A stretch of DNA of 64,000 bases from Solirhodobacter olei (GTDB lineage Bacteria; Pseudomonadota; Alphaproteobacteria; Rhodobacterales; Rhodobacteraceae): contig NZ_RRYH01000009.1 of assembly GCF_004010155.1 (NCBI RefSeq), positions 62,001 through 126,000 of the forward strand, written 5' to 3'. A program made the translations under genes and the position numbers. The first letter of the stretch is position 1, and each line of letters begins with the position of its first letter. Under the pieces are notes generated by a model. It was not told where the DNA came from. It saw only the letters and a program-made list of their open reading frames with translations, and did not search any database. This document shows, piece by piece, positions 8,570 to 16,896 of the stretch.

Positions 8570-9780
8570 TCGCCCCTCGCCGCCACCCCGCACAGGACCA
8601 TTTCCGCCAGCCGCTGACGGAAACTCCGTTCCATCCCCGCCTCGCCGCGCTCTGCGAGACCGAGAGCTGGTACAACTGGGCCGGCCAGAAGGCGCTGCAC
8701 TCGGTCTATGACGAGGAACTGGAGTATTTCGCGATCCGCTCGACCGCCGCGGTTTTCGACATCTCCCCGATGATCAAGTACCGCATCCGTGGCCCGGGCG
8801 CCGAGGCGATGCTGAACCGCCTGACGCTGCGCGACGTGCGCAAGCTCGCCCCCGGCCGGGTCCAGTACACCGCCTGGTGCGACGACGCGGGCGAGGTGCT
8901 GGACGACGGCACGCTCTTCCGCCCCGGGCCGCAGGAGTTCCGCCTGTGCAGCCAGGGCCGCCACCTGCCCTGGATCCTCGACACCGCCGAGGGCTTCGAC
9001 TGCACGGTGGAGGACGAGAGCACGGCCATCGCCGGCCTCGCCCTGCAGGGCCCGGCGAGCTTCGCGGTGCTGCAGGCAGCGGGCTTTTCCGGCCTCGAGA
9101 CGCTGAAAACCTTCAATATCCGCGACCTTCCGCATGAAGGCGGGCAGGTCACGATCTCCCGCACCGGCTTCACCGGTGATCTCGGCTACGAGCTCTTCTG
9201 CCCAGCCGAGGCCGCGCTCTCGCTCTGGGACAGGCTCTGGTCCGCCGGCGCGCCACTGGGGCTGAAGCCCATCGGCTACAACGCCCTCGACCGCGCGCGG
9301 ATCGAGGCGGGATTCATCGTCCCCGGCACCGATTTCATCGCGACGGACCTCGCGCTGCGCGCCGATCGCGCACGCCTGCCGGACGAGATCGGGCTCGACT
9401 GGCTGGTCGATCCGGCCAAGACCCAGTTCAACGGCCGCCGCGCGATCATGGCAGCGCGTGCGAAGGGCGGGCCGCGCCATGTCCTCGTCGGGCTGGAGGT
9501 AGAGGACAACACCCCCGCCGTGGGCGCGATCCTCTACCACCACAAGAAGCGCGAGGCCGGTGTCGTCAGCTCCGCGATCTGGTCGCCGATGTTGAAGCGC
9601 AACATCGCCATCGCCTCGCTCGACGCGCCCTATGGCAGCCGGATCACCGAAGATCTCTGGGTCGAGATCTATGCCCTGCGCGAATTGCGCTACCACAAGC
9701 TGATGAAACGCGCCCGCATCGTGCCCCGGCCCTTCCTGAAGCTCCGCCGCCGCACGGTGACGCCGCCCGGCCTCGTCTAA
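8566..9780 (+). CDS. GcvT-family aminomethyltransferase (demethylase-like)
   Basis: A 404-residue protein of the glycine-cleavage T-protein family, which moves a methyl or methylene group to tetrahydrofolate. Typical segments are AVFDISPMIKYRIRGPGAEAMLNRL near residues 60-85, RTGFTGDLGYELF near 195 (the T-protein 'TGYTGE.G.E' equivalent) and YNALDRARIEAGF near 240. In catabolic clusters such proteins take C1 units from dimethylglycine, sarcosine, DMSP or related methylated compounds. With two flavoproteins, a Rieske oxygenase and a cation-type importer nearby, a demethylation pathway is the simplest inference; it is not simply gcvT because no gcvH/gcvP are adjacent. Confidence 0.78.
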   Translation: MIAPRRHPAQDHFRQPLTETPFHPRLAALCETESWYNWAGQKALHSVYDEELEYFAIRSTAAVFDISPMIKYRIRGPGAEAMLNRLTLRDVRKLAPGRVQYTAWCDDAGEVLDDGTLFRPGPQEFRLCSQGRHLPWILDTAEGFDCTVEDESTAIAGLALQGPASFAVLQAAGFSGLETLKTFNIRDLPHEGGQVTISRTGFTGDLGYELFCPAEAALSLWDRLWSAGAPLGLKPIGYNALDRARIEAGFIVPGTDFIATDLALRADRARLPDEIGLDWLVDPAKTQFNGRRAIMAARAKGGPRHVLVGLEVEDNTPAVGAILYHHKKREAGVVSSAIWSPMLKRNIAIASLDAPYGSRITEDLWVEIYALRELRYHKLMKRARIVPRPFLKLRRRTVTPPGLV

Positions 9781-10019
9781 TGGACGACTGGGCGACCCTC
9801 GCCTCCCCCTCCGCGCGCGACTGGGCCGGGCGCGCCCGCTACGCGGCCGCCATGTCGCTCTACCAGCGGGGTGAGATCCCGGCCGAGGTGCTGGAGGTCT
9901 ACCGCATCTGCAGCCGGCTGGACGGCGAGGACGCGCTTACCCTCCTCGCCCTGCGCGGCATCGGCGCCGAGGTGATCGCCCGCATCCGCCGCATCCGAAC
10001 GGAGGGCGGCGTCCTCTAG
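9780..10019 (+). CDS. Small hypothetical protein in the catabolic operon
   Basis: A 79-residue acidic-to-neutral protein whose ATG overlaps the GcvT-like stop by one base (TAATG), so it is probably translated with it. It appears mostly helical (SARDWAGRARYAAAMSLYQRGEI... LLALRGIGAEVIARIRRIR). No known domain is recognised; no signal peptide, cysteine cluster or membrane segment is seen apart from one cysteine. Its place suggests an accessory role to the demethylase or oxidoreductases. Confidence 0.55.
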   Translation: MDDWATLASPSARDWAGRARYAAAMSLYQRGEIPAEVLEVYRICSRLDGEDALTLLALRGIGAEVIARIRRIRTEGGVL

Positions 10020-10268
10020 GCGACCAGCGCCACTGCCCCGATCGGCGCAGTGCATGTGGCGCTGCGGGCGATCGGGACGAATTACGTCACCGACCATTTC
10101 GGCAGGTTCCTTCCGCCCGCGCCCTCCGACGACGCGCGGATGGACGAAATCCTGCGCCTGATCGACCGCGGCAACGCCCGGTTCAAGCTCGCCGGCACCG
10201 ACTGGGCCAGCGGGGCAGAGCAGCACCGCATTCTCGTCGACAATCCGGCAGAGCTTTACGGGTTCTGA
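10020..10268 (+). pseudogene. Remnant of a TIM-barrel amidohydrolase (amidohydrolase_2 type)
   Basis: The frame from 10020 to 10268 (possible GTG at 10050) carries disconnected family landmarks in the right order: a VTDHFGRF segment, then ILRLIDRGNARFKLAG, then GTDW, then the family's C-terminal end HRILVDNPAELYGF. In intact proteins of this family, long segments lie between the KLSG and GTDW blocks and between GTDW and the terminal block, and about 150 residues precede the DHFGR block. All are missing here, so this is best read as a gene collapsed by internal and N-terminal deletions. A functional 72-residue product is unlikely. Confidence 0.6.
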
Positions 10269-10301
10269 TCCCTGAGGGTCTGGCAGACCCGGAGGGGCCG
10301 G

Positions 10302-11267
10302 TCAGTCCACGTCGATATGGCTGTTGCCCTGCCGCCATTCAGCCTCGAACCCGGTCAGCAAGCGCTTGAGAAGCCCGTCCAGCTCCTCTGCCGGCGCCAT
10401 CGCCACCGCCGTCGACAGCGTCACGTAATCGCCGAAGACGGAATTTCCGTGCGGGAATGCGCGGGCGGCCATGTCCTCGCGCGCGAAGCTGCAGGTCCTC
10501 TGCAGCGGAACCGTTCCCGAGGGGCGCGGCCCGACCACAATGAAGGTCGACCGGTCAAGCGCGGTCAGGATCGACGACAGCGGCGCCGGCGTCGCGGCCA
10601 GAACGCTGGCCACCGTGCGCATCAGCCGATCCGCCTCCTCGCGCCCGTGCTCGGTCTCGTAGGCCGCGAAGGCGTCGATCCGGATCAGCGCCAGGCAGGC
10701 GGAATCGCCGTGCTGGGCGCAGCTCCGCAGCGTCAGGTCGATCACCGCCGCGGAGGCGAGCATCGTATTCGGATCGACCAGCGCCTTGTCGAGCACGCCC
10801 CGCTGCAGGTCCCGGCTCTGTCGCTCCAGTTGCTCCTCTCGCGCGCGCCGCCGCTCCTGCTCGCGCTTCAGCCGCAGAAGCGAGCGGACCCGGGCAAGAA
10901 GCGATATCTGGTCGACGGGCTTGCGCACGAAGTCGTTCGCCCCGGCCATGAAGGCCTGGTTCAGAAGCTCCACGTTTTCGATCGCCGAAAGCATCAGGAT
11001 CGGAAGGTCGCGGTAGCTCGGGTGCAGCCGGATCCGGGCGCAGGTCTCGATCCCGTCGATCTCGGGCAACACGATATCGCAGATCACCAGGTCGAAGGCC
11101 GGCGGAGGGGCCTCAGGGGCGGGCTCGATCCCGAGGATTGCGTAAGCCTCCTGGGCGCTGCGGGCGAAGTCCACGTCGGTAAAGCCGCCGTCCTCCAGGA
11201 AGGCCGCGGTGATATCGGCGGAATCCTCGAAATCGTCGATGATCAGGATCTTGGCGGTGGCACTCAT
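10302..11267 (-). CDS. Response regulator with receiver domain and degenerate GGDEF domain
   Basis: A 321-residue protein. Residues 1-125 form a receiver domain: acidic pocket DD at 11-12, phospho-acceptor Asp64 (VICDIVLPEIDG), Ser94 and Lys116 (RKPVD). A charged coiled-coil linker (about 130-155) leads to a GGDEF-like fold (LIRIDAFAAYETEHGREEADRLMRTVA), but where the active-site GGDEF should be the sequence reads DRSTF. It should therefore not make cyclic-di-GMP; it may bind a nucleotide or partner. It is the last gene of the minus-strand polysaccharide operon, overlapping the membrane-protein gene (ATGA). The HPt protein encoded at the operon's front is a plausible phosphate donor. Confidence 0.85.
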   Translation of the reverse strand: MSATAKILIIDDFEDSADITAAFLEDGGFTDVDFARSAQEAYAILGIEPAPEAPPPAFDLVICDIVLPEIDGIETCARIRLHPSYRDLPILMLSAIENVELLNQAFMAGANDFVRKPVDQISLLARVRSLLRLKREQERRRAREEQLERQSRDLQRGVLDKALVDPNTMLASAAVIDLTLRSCAQHGDSACLALIRIDAFAAYETEHGREEADRLMRTVASVLAATPAPLSSILTALDRSTFIVVGPRPSGTVPLQRTCSFAREDMAARAFPHGNSVFGDYVTLSTAVAMAPAEELDGLLKRLLTGFEAEWRQGNSHIDVD

Positions 11268-12721
11268 GGGCGCGCCTCCAGGTCTGATTGGTACACCCGC
11301 CAGTCCGGGCCGTCATAGATCAGCCGATAACCCGGGGCCCCGGCGGTGAAAAGCCTCGGGAAGGCGCGGCCGAGCCCGTCTGCGCCTCTCACGGATTGCG
11401 CGCTGCGGACCACCAGCACCCGCGCCGTCAGCCGGTGCGTCTGCGCGGCCAGCTGGAAGGCCTCCGCATGCTGCCCGACGATGCCCGCGGCGCTGCCGCG
11501 CTCTGCCACCGCCGCAGGCGCGTCGGCGGCGGAAAAGAGGATGTCGTGCTTGCCGCGCAGCGCCCGGCCCAGTGCCGCCATCTCCGGCGCGGGCGCGGCG
11601 ACCTTATGGCCCTGCGCCGCCGCCCGCCAGCGAAGCGTCGCCGCGCTGCGGTCGGCGAAGACGATGGCGGCGCCGGCCACGAGGGTGAAGAGAAGCGCCG
11701 GCATGACCACCGGCTGCAACCGGCGAAAGCTCGCGACGACCGCCGCCGAGGCGGCCGCCAGCCCGCAGCCCAGGCTTGCCGCCAGGGCCGGCCCGGGCAG
11801 CGTGCCCGTGGCCCAACCGAGGCCAATCACCGCCACCGGCATCCCGAGAGCCGCCACCGCGCCGCTTTGCAGCCCGGCCAGCCGCCTGGCCCGCAGCACG
11901 GCCCAGATCGACAGCGGGCTCATCAGCACCACGCCGACAAGCGCGAGCCCCGCCTGCCGAAGCCCCGCGGGCGCGGCCGGTGGCCAGCCCTGCGGCGCGA
12001 CCAGGAAATGCAGCGGATCGCCGGTGAAGATCCAGTTCACGAACAGGAACCCCAGGCCGGAGAACAGCAGCGGAAAGAGGATCACCAGGTAGGAGCCGCT
12101 CACCGATTGCACCAGCAGGTCCGGCAGCACGATCAGCGCCAGAAACGGCAGGGCCGCCAGCACGATCACCAGCCCGAAGGGCCCCGACGCGCCCAGCAGC
12201 ACCAGCGCGGCCGCGACCAGGATGATGTCGTTGACCCGCGACTTCAGCCGCATGTTGAACATGCCGTAGGCGAGCATCCAGACGCCCCATGCCAGCAGCA
12301 TCGGCTCCACCCCGCCGGCCAGCGCGCGCAGGAACAGCGGGTTCAGCGCCAAGAGCAGCACCGCCAGAAGCCGCGCGCCCCGCCCCAGCCCGGCGTCGCG
12401 AAGGGTCGCGTGCCAGGCAAGCACCAGCGTCGCCGCCAGAAGCGCCACCGGAAACCACGGCGCCGCGGCCCCCAGCATGGGCGCAAGCCCCGCCGCCCCT
12501 GCCATCACCAGGATCGGCGCCGGTGGATAGGCCGTCACCACCTCCCTGAGCGGCGTCTGACCGCCCGCGGCCAGCAGCGCCCGCCCCCAGAGATCGAGCG
12601 CCTCCGTCGAGCGGAAGCCCTGCGCGCCGAGCCAGAGCAGCAGCGCCATGAACCCGGCCAGCGCGACAAGGAACAGCGCCAGCACGCCCCCCCGCGCGGC
12701 GCTCTGCAGCGGCCCGCTCAT
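11264..12721 (-). CDS. Polytopic membrane protein, GT-C glycosyltransferase-like
   Basis: A 485-residue protein with roughly ten hydrophobic helices in its first 370 residues and a soluble C-terminal domain of about 100 residues. A large first extracytoplasmic loop with YPPAPILVMAGAAG after the first helix resembles the GT39/ArnT-like GT-C layout (polyprenyl-linked sugar donors), but I see no decisive catalytic motif. The start ATG at 12721 overlaps the upstream glycosyltransferase stop (ATGA), and its stop overlaps the response-regulator start in the same way. Probable role: transfer or export step in the polysaccharide pathway. Alternative: an uncharacterised transporter-like subunit. Confidence 0.6.
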   Translation of the reverse strand: MSGPLQSAARGGVLALFLVALAGFMALLLWLGAQGFRSTEALDLWGRALLAAGGQTPLREVVTAYPPAPILVMAGAAGLAPMLGAAAPWFPVALLAATLVLAWHATLRDAGLGRGARLLAVLLLALNPLFLRALAGGVEPMLLAWGVWMLAYGMFNMRLKSRVNDIILVAAALVLLGASGPFGLVIVLAALPFLALIVLPDLLVQSVSGSYLVILFPLLFSGLGFLFVNWIFTGDPLHFLVAPQGWPPAAPAGLRQAGLALVGVVLMSPLSIWAVLRARRLAGLQSGAVAALGMPVAVIGLGWATGTLPGPALAASLGCGLAAASAAVVASFRRLQPVVMPALLFTLVAGAAIVFADRSAATLRWRAAAQGHKVAAPAPEMAALGRALRGKHDILFSAADAPAAVAERGSAAGIVGQHAEAFQLAAQTHRLTARVLVVRSAQSVRGADGLGRAFPRLFTAGAPGYRLIYDGPDWRVYQSDLEARP

Positions 12722-14610
12722 CGCGCCGCCACCCGCGCCGGCTGCAGCGCCTTGGCGACTTCGGATGCCGTATGCTTGGACAGCCCGTGCGTGGTCTTCT
12801 CCCAGTAGAACGGCCTGGTCAGAAGCTGCCAAGCCCCCTTCCAGGCTGCCACCGACATCAGCGCCCAGTACCACGGCACAGTCACGCTATAGGGCACCAG
12901 CTCCAGCCATTTCCGCCTAAACGGCGCCAGCATCATCAGGAAGATCAGGACGCCGTTGCCGATCAGCAGATTGAACAGCGCCATGTAAAGAATGGCCGGC
13001 GGGAAGATCTGGTCGAACGCCGTTGTCCCGGTCACGGCCCAGAATGCAAAAAGCGCCCAGAAGACCGGGTTCAAGAGGCCCGAGAGCATGGTGCCCCCGA
13101 TGAAGAAGACGAAACCCAGCACCCCCAGCGGCCCGATGGTCCGCACCAGGTGAATCGGCCGCCGGGTATGGACGAGAAAGGTCTGCATATAGCCCTTGAT
13201 CCAGCGCGAACGCTGCCGGATCCAGTTTCCCTGCGAGACGTTGGCCTCCTCGTAGGTGGTCGAGTCGACCAGGCGCACGCCATAGCCCTTCTGCGTCATC
13301 CGGATGCCCAGGTCGGCATCCTCGGTCACGTTGAACGGGTCCCAGGCGCGCAGTTCGCGCAGCACGTCCATCTTGAAATGGTTCGAGGTGCCGCCCAGCG
13401 GGATCGGGATCCCCAGACGTTCCAGCCCCGGCAGCATCAGGTCGAACCACAGCGAATAGTCCAGCGTGAACAGCCGGGTCAGCCAGTTCTCGTTGCGGTT
13501 ATAGTAGTTCAGCCGGCATTGGATGCAGCCGATGTTGTCCGGCGCCTCGCGAAAGGCGGCGACGACCTTCTTCAGCTGGTCGGGCTCTGGCTTGTCCTCG
13601 GCATCGTAGATGACAAGGTACTCGCCCCGCGCGAAGCGCAGCGCGTAGTTGCAGGCCTTGGGCTTGGTCTGGGGCTGCGAGGGTGGAACACGGATGATCT
13701 CGAAGATCCCCTCCAGCCCGAGCGCCACGGCCGCGTCGATGGTCTCGGTGTCGCCCTCCTCCAGCACGATCTTGATGTCGAGCCGCGCCGTCGGGTAATC
13801 GAGCTTCCTGAGCGCCGAGACCAGGATCGGCAGCACGTCGGGTTCCCGGAACATCGGAACCAGCACCGTGTAGATCGGCAGATCCTCGTCCCGCATCCCG
13901 CGAACCGCCGCCTTCACCTCGCGCGCACGCTGCTGCGCCGCCTGCCCGCCGGCCCAGATAAGCACCGCCTTGAACAGGAAATTTCCGAGGTAGAAGACCG
14001 ACATCACCGCGTTGATCGCAATCAGCGTGACGATCGGCGCGAAGGCAAGCCCCAGCGCCAGCGCCGTCACCAGCGCCCAGCCCACCACCAGTTGCCCGAC
14101 GGTGAAGACGGTCTGTGCCGACATCTCCGGGTCGTGCTCGGCCAGGTCGAACACGGCCCGGCGCGAATAATCGGCGGAAAAGACGTTCTGCAGCGCCCAG
14201 AGGATGTCGAACTTGCTGGTGACCACCAGCGAGACATCGGCCCCCCAGCGCTGGCGGATGAAGAACATCACCTCCGGCCCCGGGCGGGCCGTGGCGATCA
14301 CCAGCCGCCCGTTCTCCTTGCGCCAGGGCATGGTCAGTTCGCGGCTGTAATCGGCGACCTCGTCCTCGCGCAGGAACTCCGGGTTCGGCGCCTCCTTCAG
14401 CAGGCTCACGTAGCGGGTGCCGAAGCGCTCTGCGAGTGACAGGTAATAGCTCGCCGGATCGATCCAGCTGCGGGCCAGCAGCACGTCCGTCAGGCTCGCC
14501 CCCCAGCTCTCGGCCAGCTGCGTCGCCTCGTCCAGCTGCGGCAGCGTGATCAGCCCCTGCTCGATCAGATGGTCGCCCGTCCAGCTGTCCCCGGCGGTCA
14601 GCTCGCGCAT
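12718..14610 (-). CDS. Processive family-2 glycosyltransferase with N-terminal MshEN-like domain
   Basis: About 630 residues, inner membrane. Residues about 10-150 match a GspE_N/MshEN-like fold: two helix repeats (GDHLIEQGLITLPQLDEA and DVLLARSWIDPASYYLSLAERFG) followed by the RLVIATARP strand; MshEN domains can bind cyclic-di-GMP, but the arginine usually opening the repeats is not present. Two helices (about 170-225) precede the GT2 domain, with DAED near 336, TED-AD near 430 and Q(R)xxRW near 466-470, the marks of a cellulose/chitin/hyaluronan-type processive synthase. C-terminal helices form the channel. The BcsB-like partner ends five bases upstream. The start at 14610 gives a clean junction; 14637 is possible. 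Confidence 0.85.
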   Translation of the reverse strand: MRELTAGDSWTGDHLIEQGLITLPQLDEATQLAESWGASLTDVLLARSWIDPASYYLSLAERFGTRYVSLLKEAPNPEFLREDEVADYSRELTMPWRKENGRLVIATARPGPEVMFFIRQRWGADVSLVVTSKFDILWALQNVFSADYSRRAVFDLAEHDPEMSAQTVFTVGQLVVGWALVTALALGLAFAPIVTLIAINAVMSVFYLGNFLFKAVLIWAGGQAAQQRAREVKAAVRGMRDEDLPIYTVLVPMFREPDVLPILVSALRKLDYPTARLDIKIVLEEGDTETIDAAVALGLEGIFEIIRVPPSQPQTKPKACNYALRFARGEYLVIYDAEDKPEPDQLKKVVAAFREAPDNIGCIQCRLNYYNRNENWLTRLFTLDYSLWFDLMLPGLERLGIPIPLGGTSNHFKMDVLRELRAWDPFNVTEDADLGIRMTQKGYGVRLVDSTTYEEANVSQGNWIRQRSRWIKGYMQTFLVHTRRPIHLVRTIGPLGVLGFVFFIGGTMLSGLLNPVFWALFAFWAVTGTTAFDQIFPPAILYMALFNLLIGNGVLIFLMMLAPFRRKWLELVPYSVTVPWYWALMSVAAWKGAWQLLTRPFYWEKTTHGLSKHTASEVAKALQPARVAAR

Positions 14611-14614
14611 CGGC

Positions 14615-16537
14615 TCACCCGCGCCCGCGCCGGGCACGCAGGATGCCCCGCAGAAGAAAGACGAAGCCGAGGCTCAGGATGAGCCAGCCCGCCGCGATCA
14701 GCCACAGCCGGTAACGGATGATCCGGTCCAGCAGCGTCAGCCGCTGAGGATAGCTGATTTCGAACAGCGAAGCCCGGTCGCTGGAAAACGCGAGCTCCGG
14801 CTTGCCACCGTTCAGCACCGCTACATTGGCCTGCCCCGGAAGTTCCGGTTCCGCGCCCGGCGCGCCCTTGCCGAACTGCGCCCCCGGCCGGATCCAAAGG
14901 ACCGCCCGCCCGCCGGGGCGCACCAGCTGCACCACCGTGCGCGCCCTGAGCGCTCCGTCGCCCAGCAGAAGCGTGCCCCGGTCCGTCTTCAGCCGTACCT
15001 CGCCCTTGTCGAAGCGCAGGGCGGGATCGCTGCCCGGCGGCGGCGCGTCCGAGACCCAGACATAGGCCCCCTTATCGGGCGCCGAGGCGCCTTCGGACAG
15101 CCGCAGCGGCGTTTCGGTCCCGACCAGCCCGGCCAGCACCCGCGCGATACCGGTCAGTGCCGCGGGCCCGGTCTCCCCGGTCACCACCGTCACGCCCGTC
15201 CGGTATAGCGGCGCGAGCCCGGCGAAGGTCCGGACCGGCCCAGCCGGGGCAAGGCGGAAGGCGCTCGACGGCAGAAGCTGCGCCGGATAGGCCTGCGGCT
15301 TCAGCTTGCAGGCCCCGCCCGCGACATGGCGCGTCACCGTAACCGCCAGCGTGTTCTGCAGCGTTTGCAGCCCCTCGGGCACGTCGAGGCGGAGACGCGT
15401 CGGCCCGTCCCTGCGCGCCACGGCGCTGCCGAGCAGCAGCCCGTTCAGCGTCACGCTTACGACAGGCGGGCTCGGCTCGCCATCGGCCGCCACCGCCACG
15501 TCGACATCCGCCCCGGCAAGCCGCGTCCCCGCCGGCAGGCGCGCCGCGGGCAGTGCAGCGTTCCAGGTCGCCCGCCGCAGGACCTCGCGCAGGCCGGTGT
15601 CGGCGCCGAGCGCGGCAAAGCTCACCCGGTCCGGCAGCGCACCCTTGGCCCACTCTGCCACATCGCCCAGATGTCCTGCCGTCGCCAGCGCCCGCCACTG
15701 ACCCGACAGCAGCCGTATCGCCGCGACCGGATCCTTGCCCCCGACCGCGATCGCCGGGCGCCCGCCCTCACGCACGGCCTGCAGCGCAGGCGCGCTCTCC
15801 GGCGCGAAGCGGATCGCCGCGCGGCGCCAGTCGCCGCTGGCATCGGCGGGTGCGGCCGTAGCCGCCAGCCGTGCGTCGGGATCCATCGCCATCATCAGAA
15901 CCGCTGCCGCCAGCTGCCCGGTCGAGGGCGCTTGGGGCAGCAGCAGGTCATTGGCCCGTGGCATCGCCGCCGCGACCGCGGCCACGGTGTCGAGCTTCGC
16001 GGGATCGAGCTCCTCGACCAGCCCGCCCTCCGGCGCGAAGGTCAGATAGGACCCCGGCGCCCCGTCGTCGCTGCAGCCCGCTTGGGTCTGGTTCGCGCCA
16101 TAGACGATCCGGACATGGACGAAGCCGTCCCGGACAGCCGTCAGCGGCACCGGCAGGGCGATCATCGTGCCGCTCGCCATCTGCTGCGGCAGCACGCCAG
16201 TGGCAAGGGGCTGGCCATCCACCTCCACCCGGAACTCCCGCCGCGCGGGATCGGAGGACGCCGCGCTATAGGGCAGCTCCAGCCGCAGCGCGGTGACGGC
16301 ACCGGGCACGGGAACCGGAAAATAGAGGTCCGCCTGCCCCGAAAGCCCTGTCAGCGACAGGCCCCCCGCATAGCCGAGCGCCGCCAGGGAATAGTTGCGG
16401 GTCAGGATGGAAGCGGGTGCAGGGGCCGCTGAGGGTACCGCGGATGCCGTGGTCACAGCTCCGCCGGCCTGCGCATCGGCAGCTGCCGCCGGCCCCACCG
16501 CGACGAAAACGGCGGCCGCGGCGAATGCCACGGCCAT
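14615..16537 (-). CDS. BcsB-like periplasmic subunit of a polysaccharide synthase
   Basis: A 640-residue exported protein anchored by one C-terminal helix (LWLIAAGWLILSLGFVFLL, about 610-633) with a short basic tail, after an N-terminal signal peptide (MAVAFAAAAVFVAVGPAAAA). The body is beta-rich with carbohydrate-binding-like segments (ADLYFPVPVPGAV...LRLELPYS, HVRIVYGANQTQAGCSDD), the BcsB plan: two CBD-like and flavodoxin-like repeats, then a helix that docks on the synthase. The ATG at 16537 has AGGTGGGG upstream; a GTG at 16558 is an alternative. Sequence identity to true BcsB appears low. It lies between the HPt gene and the synthase gene, fitting periplasmic guidance of the polymer. 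Confidence 0.72.
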   Translation of the reverse strand: MAVAFAAAAVFVAVGPAAAADAQAGGAVTTASAVPSAAPAPASILTRNYSLAALGYAGGLSLTGLSGQADLYFPVPVPGAVTALRLELPYSAASSDPARREFRVEVDGQPLATGVLPQQMASGTMIALPVPLTAVRDGFVHVRIVYGANQTQAGCSDDGAPGSYLTFAPEGGLVEELDPAKLDTVAAVAAAMPRANDLLLPQAPSTGQLAAAVLMMAMDPDARLAATAAPADASGDWRRAAIRFAPESAPALQAVREGGRPAIAVGGKDPVAAIRLLSGQWRALATAGHLGDVAEWAKGALPDRVSFAALGADTGLREVLRRATWNAALPAARLPAGTRLAGADVDVAVAADGEPSPPVVSVTLNGLLLGSAVARRDGPTRLRLDVPEGLQTLQNTLAVTVTRHVAGGACKLKPQAYPAQLLPSSAFRLAPAGPVRTFAGLAPLYRTGVTVVTGETGPAALTGIARVLAGLVGTETPLRLSEGASAPDKGAYVWVSDAPPPGSDPALRFDKGEVRLKTDRGTLLLGDGALRARTVVQLVRPGGRAVLWIRPGAQFGKGAPGAEPELPGQANVAVLNGGKPELAFSSDRASLFEISYPQRLTLLDRIIRYRLWLIAAGWLILSLGFVFLLRGILRARRGRG

Positions 16538-16560
16538 CCTGCTGCCCCACCTCAACACAT

Positions 16561-16896
16561 TCAGTCTGCTTGTTGTGCAACCGATTGTCGAAGAGCCTGC
16601 ACGGAAGCGGCGATCATATCAAGCCGCTCGGCTCTGCGGGGCTCATCTTCCAGCCGGACGAGGCCGACGCGCCGCTCGGCATCCCGGGCAGCCGCGCCCA
16701 GCGCGGAATACCCCAATGTCGGTGCGGTACCGGCAAGGTCGTGCAGGTCGCGCTCCAGCTTGCTGAAGGCCTCCTCCGGGCTCCGCGCCGAAAGCGAACC
16801 CGCGTCGACCTCGAGTTGATCGAGTCGCTCCGGCAGCCGCACCGCGAAGCGGTTGGCCACCCGTTGTAGCGCCTGAGATAAGGTCGGCTGACTCAT
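16561..16896 (-). CDS. HPt (histidine phosphotransfer) domain protein
   Basis: A 111-residue helical protein with an HPt signature around residues 48-62 (RDLHDLAGTAPTLGY) and candidate phospho-histidine His52. Stand-alone HPt proteins relay phosphate between a hybrid kinase and a response regulator. The start at 16896 follows a GGGGGC site; a longer upstream frame to 17058 has no support. It is the first gene of the minus-strand polysaccharide operon, whose last gene encodes a receiver-domain protein, so the pair may form a local phosphorelay; no kinase is encoded in the window. Confidence 0.8.
   Translation of the reverse strand: MSQPTLSQALQRVANRFAVRLPERLDQLEVDAGSLSARSPEEAFSKLERDLHDLAGTAPTLGYSALGAAARDAERRVGLVRLEDEPRRAERLDMIAASVQALRQSVAQQAD

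Noticed and set aside
15072-15698. Glycine-rich minus-strand frame inside the BcsB-like gene
   Set aside because: It is a same-strand frame shift of the BcsB-like coding sequence without any motif.
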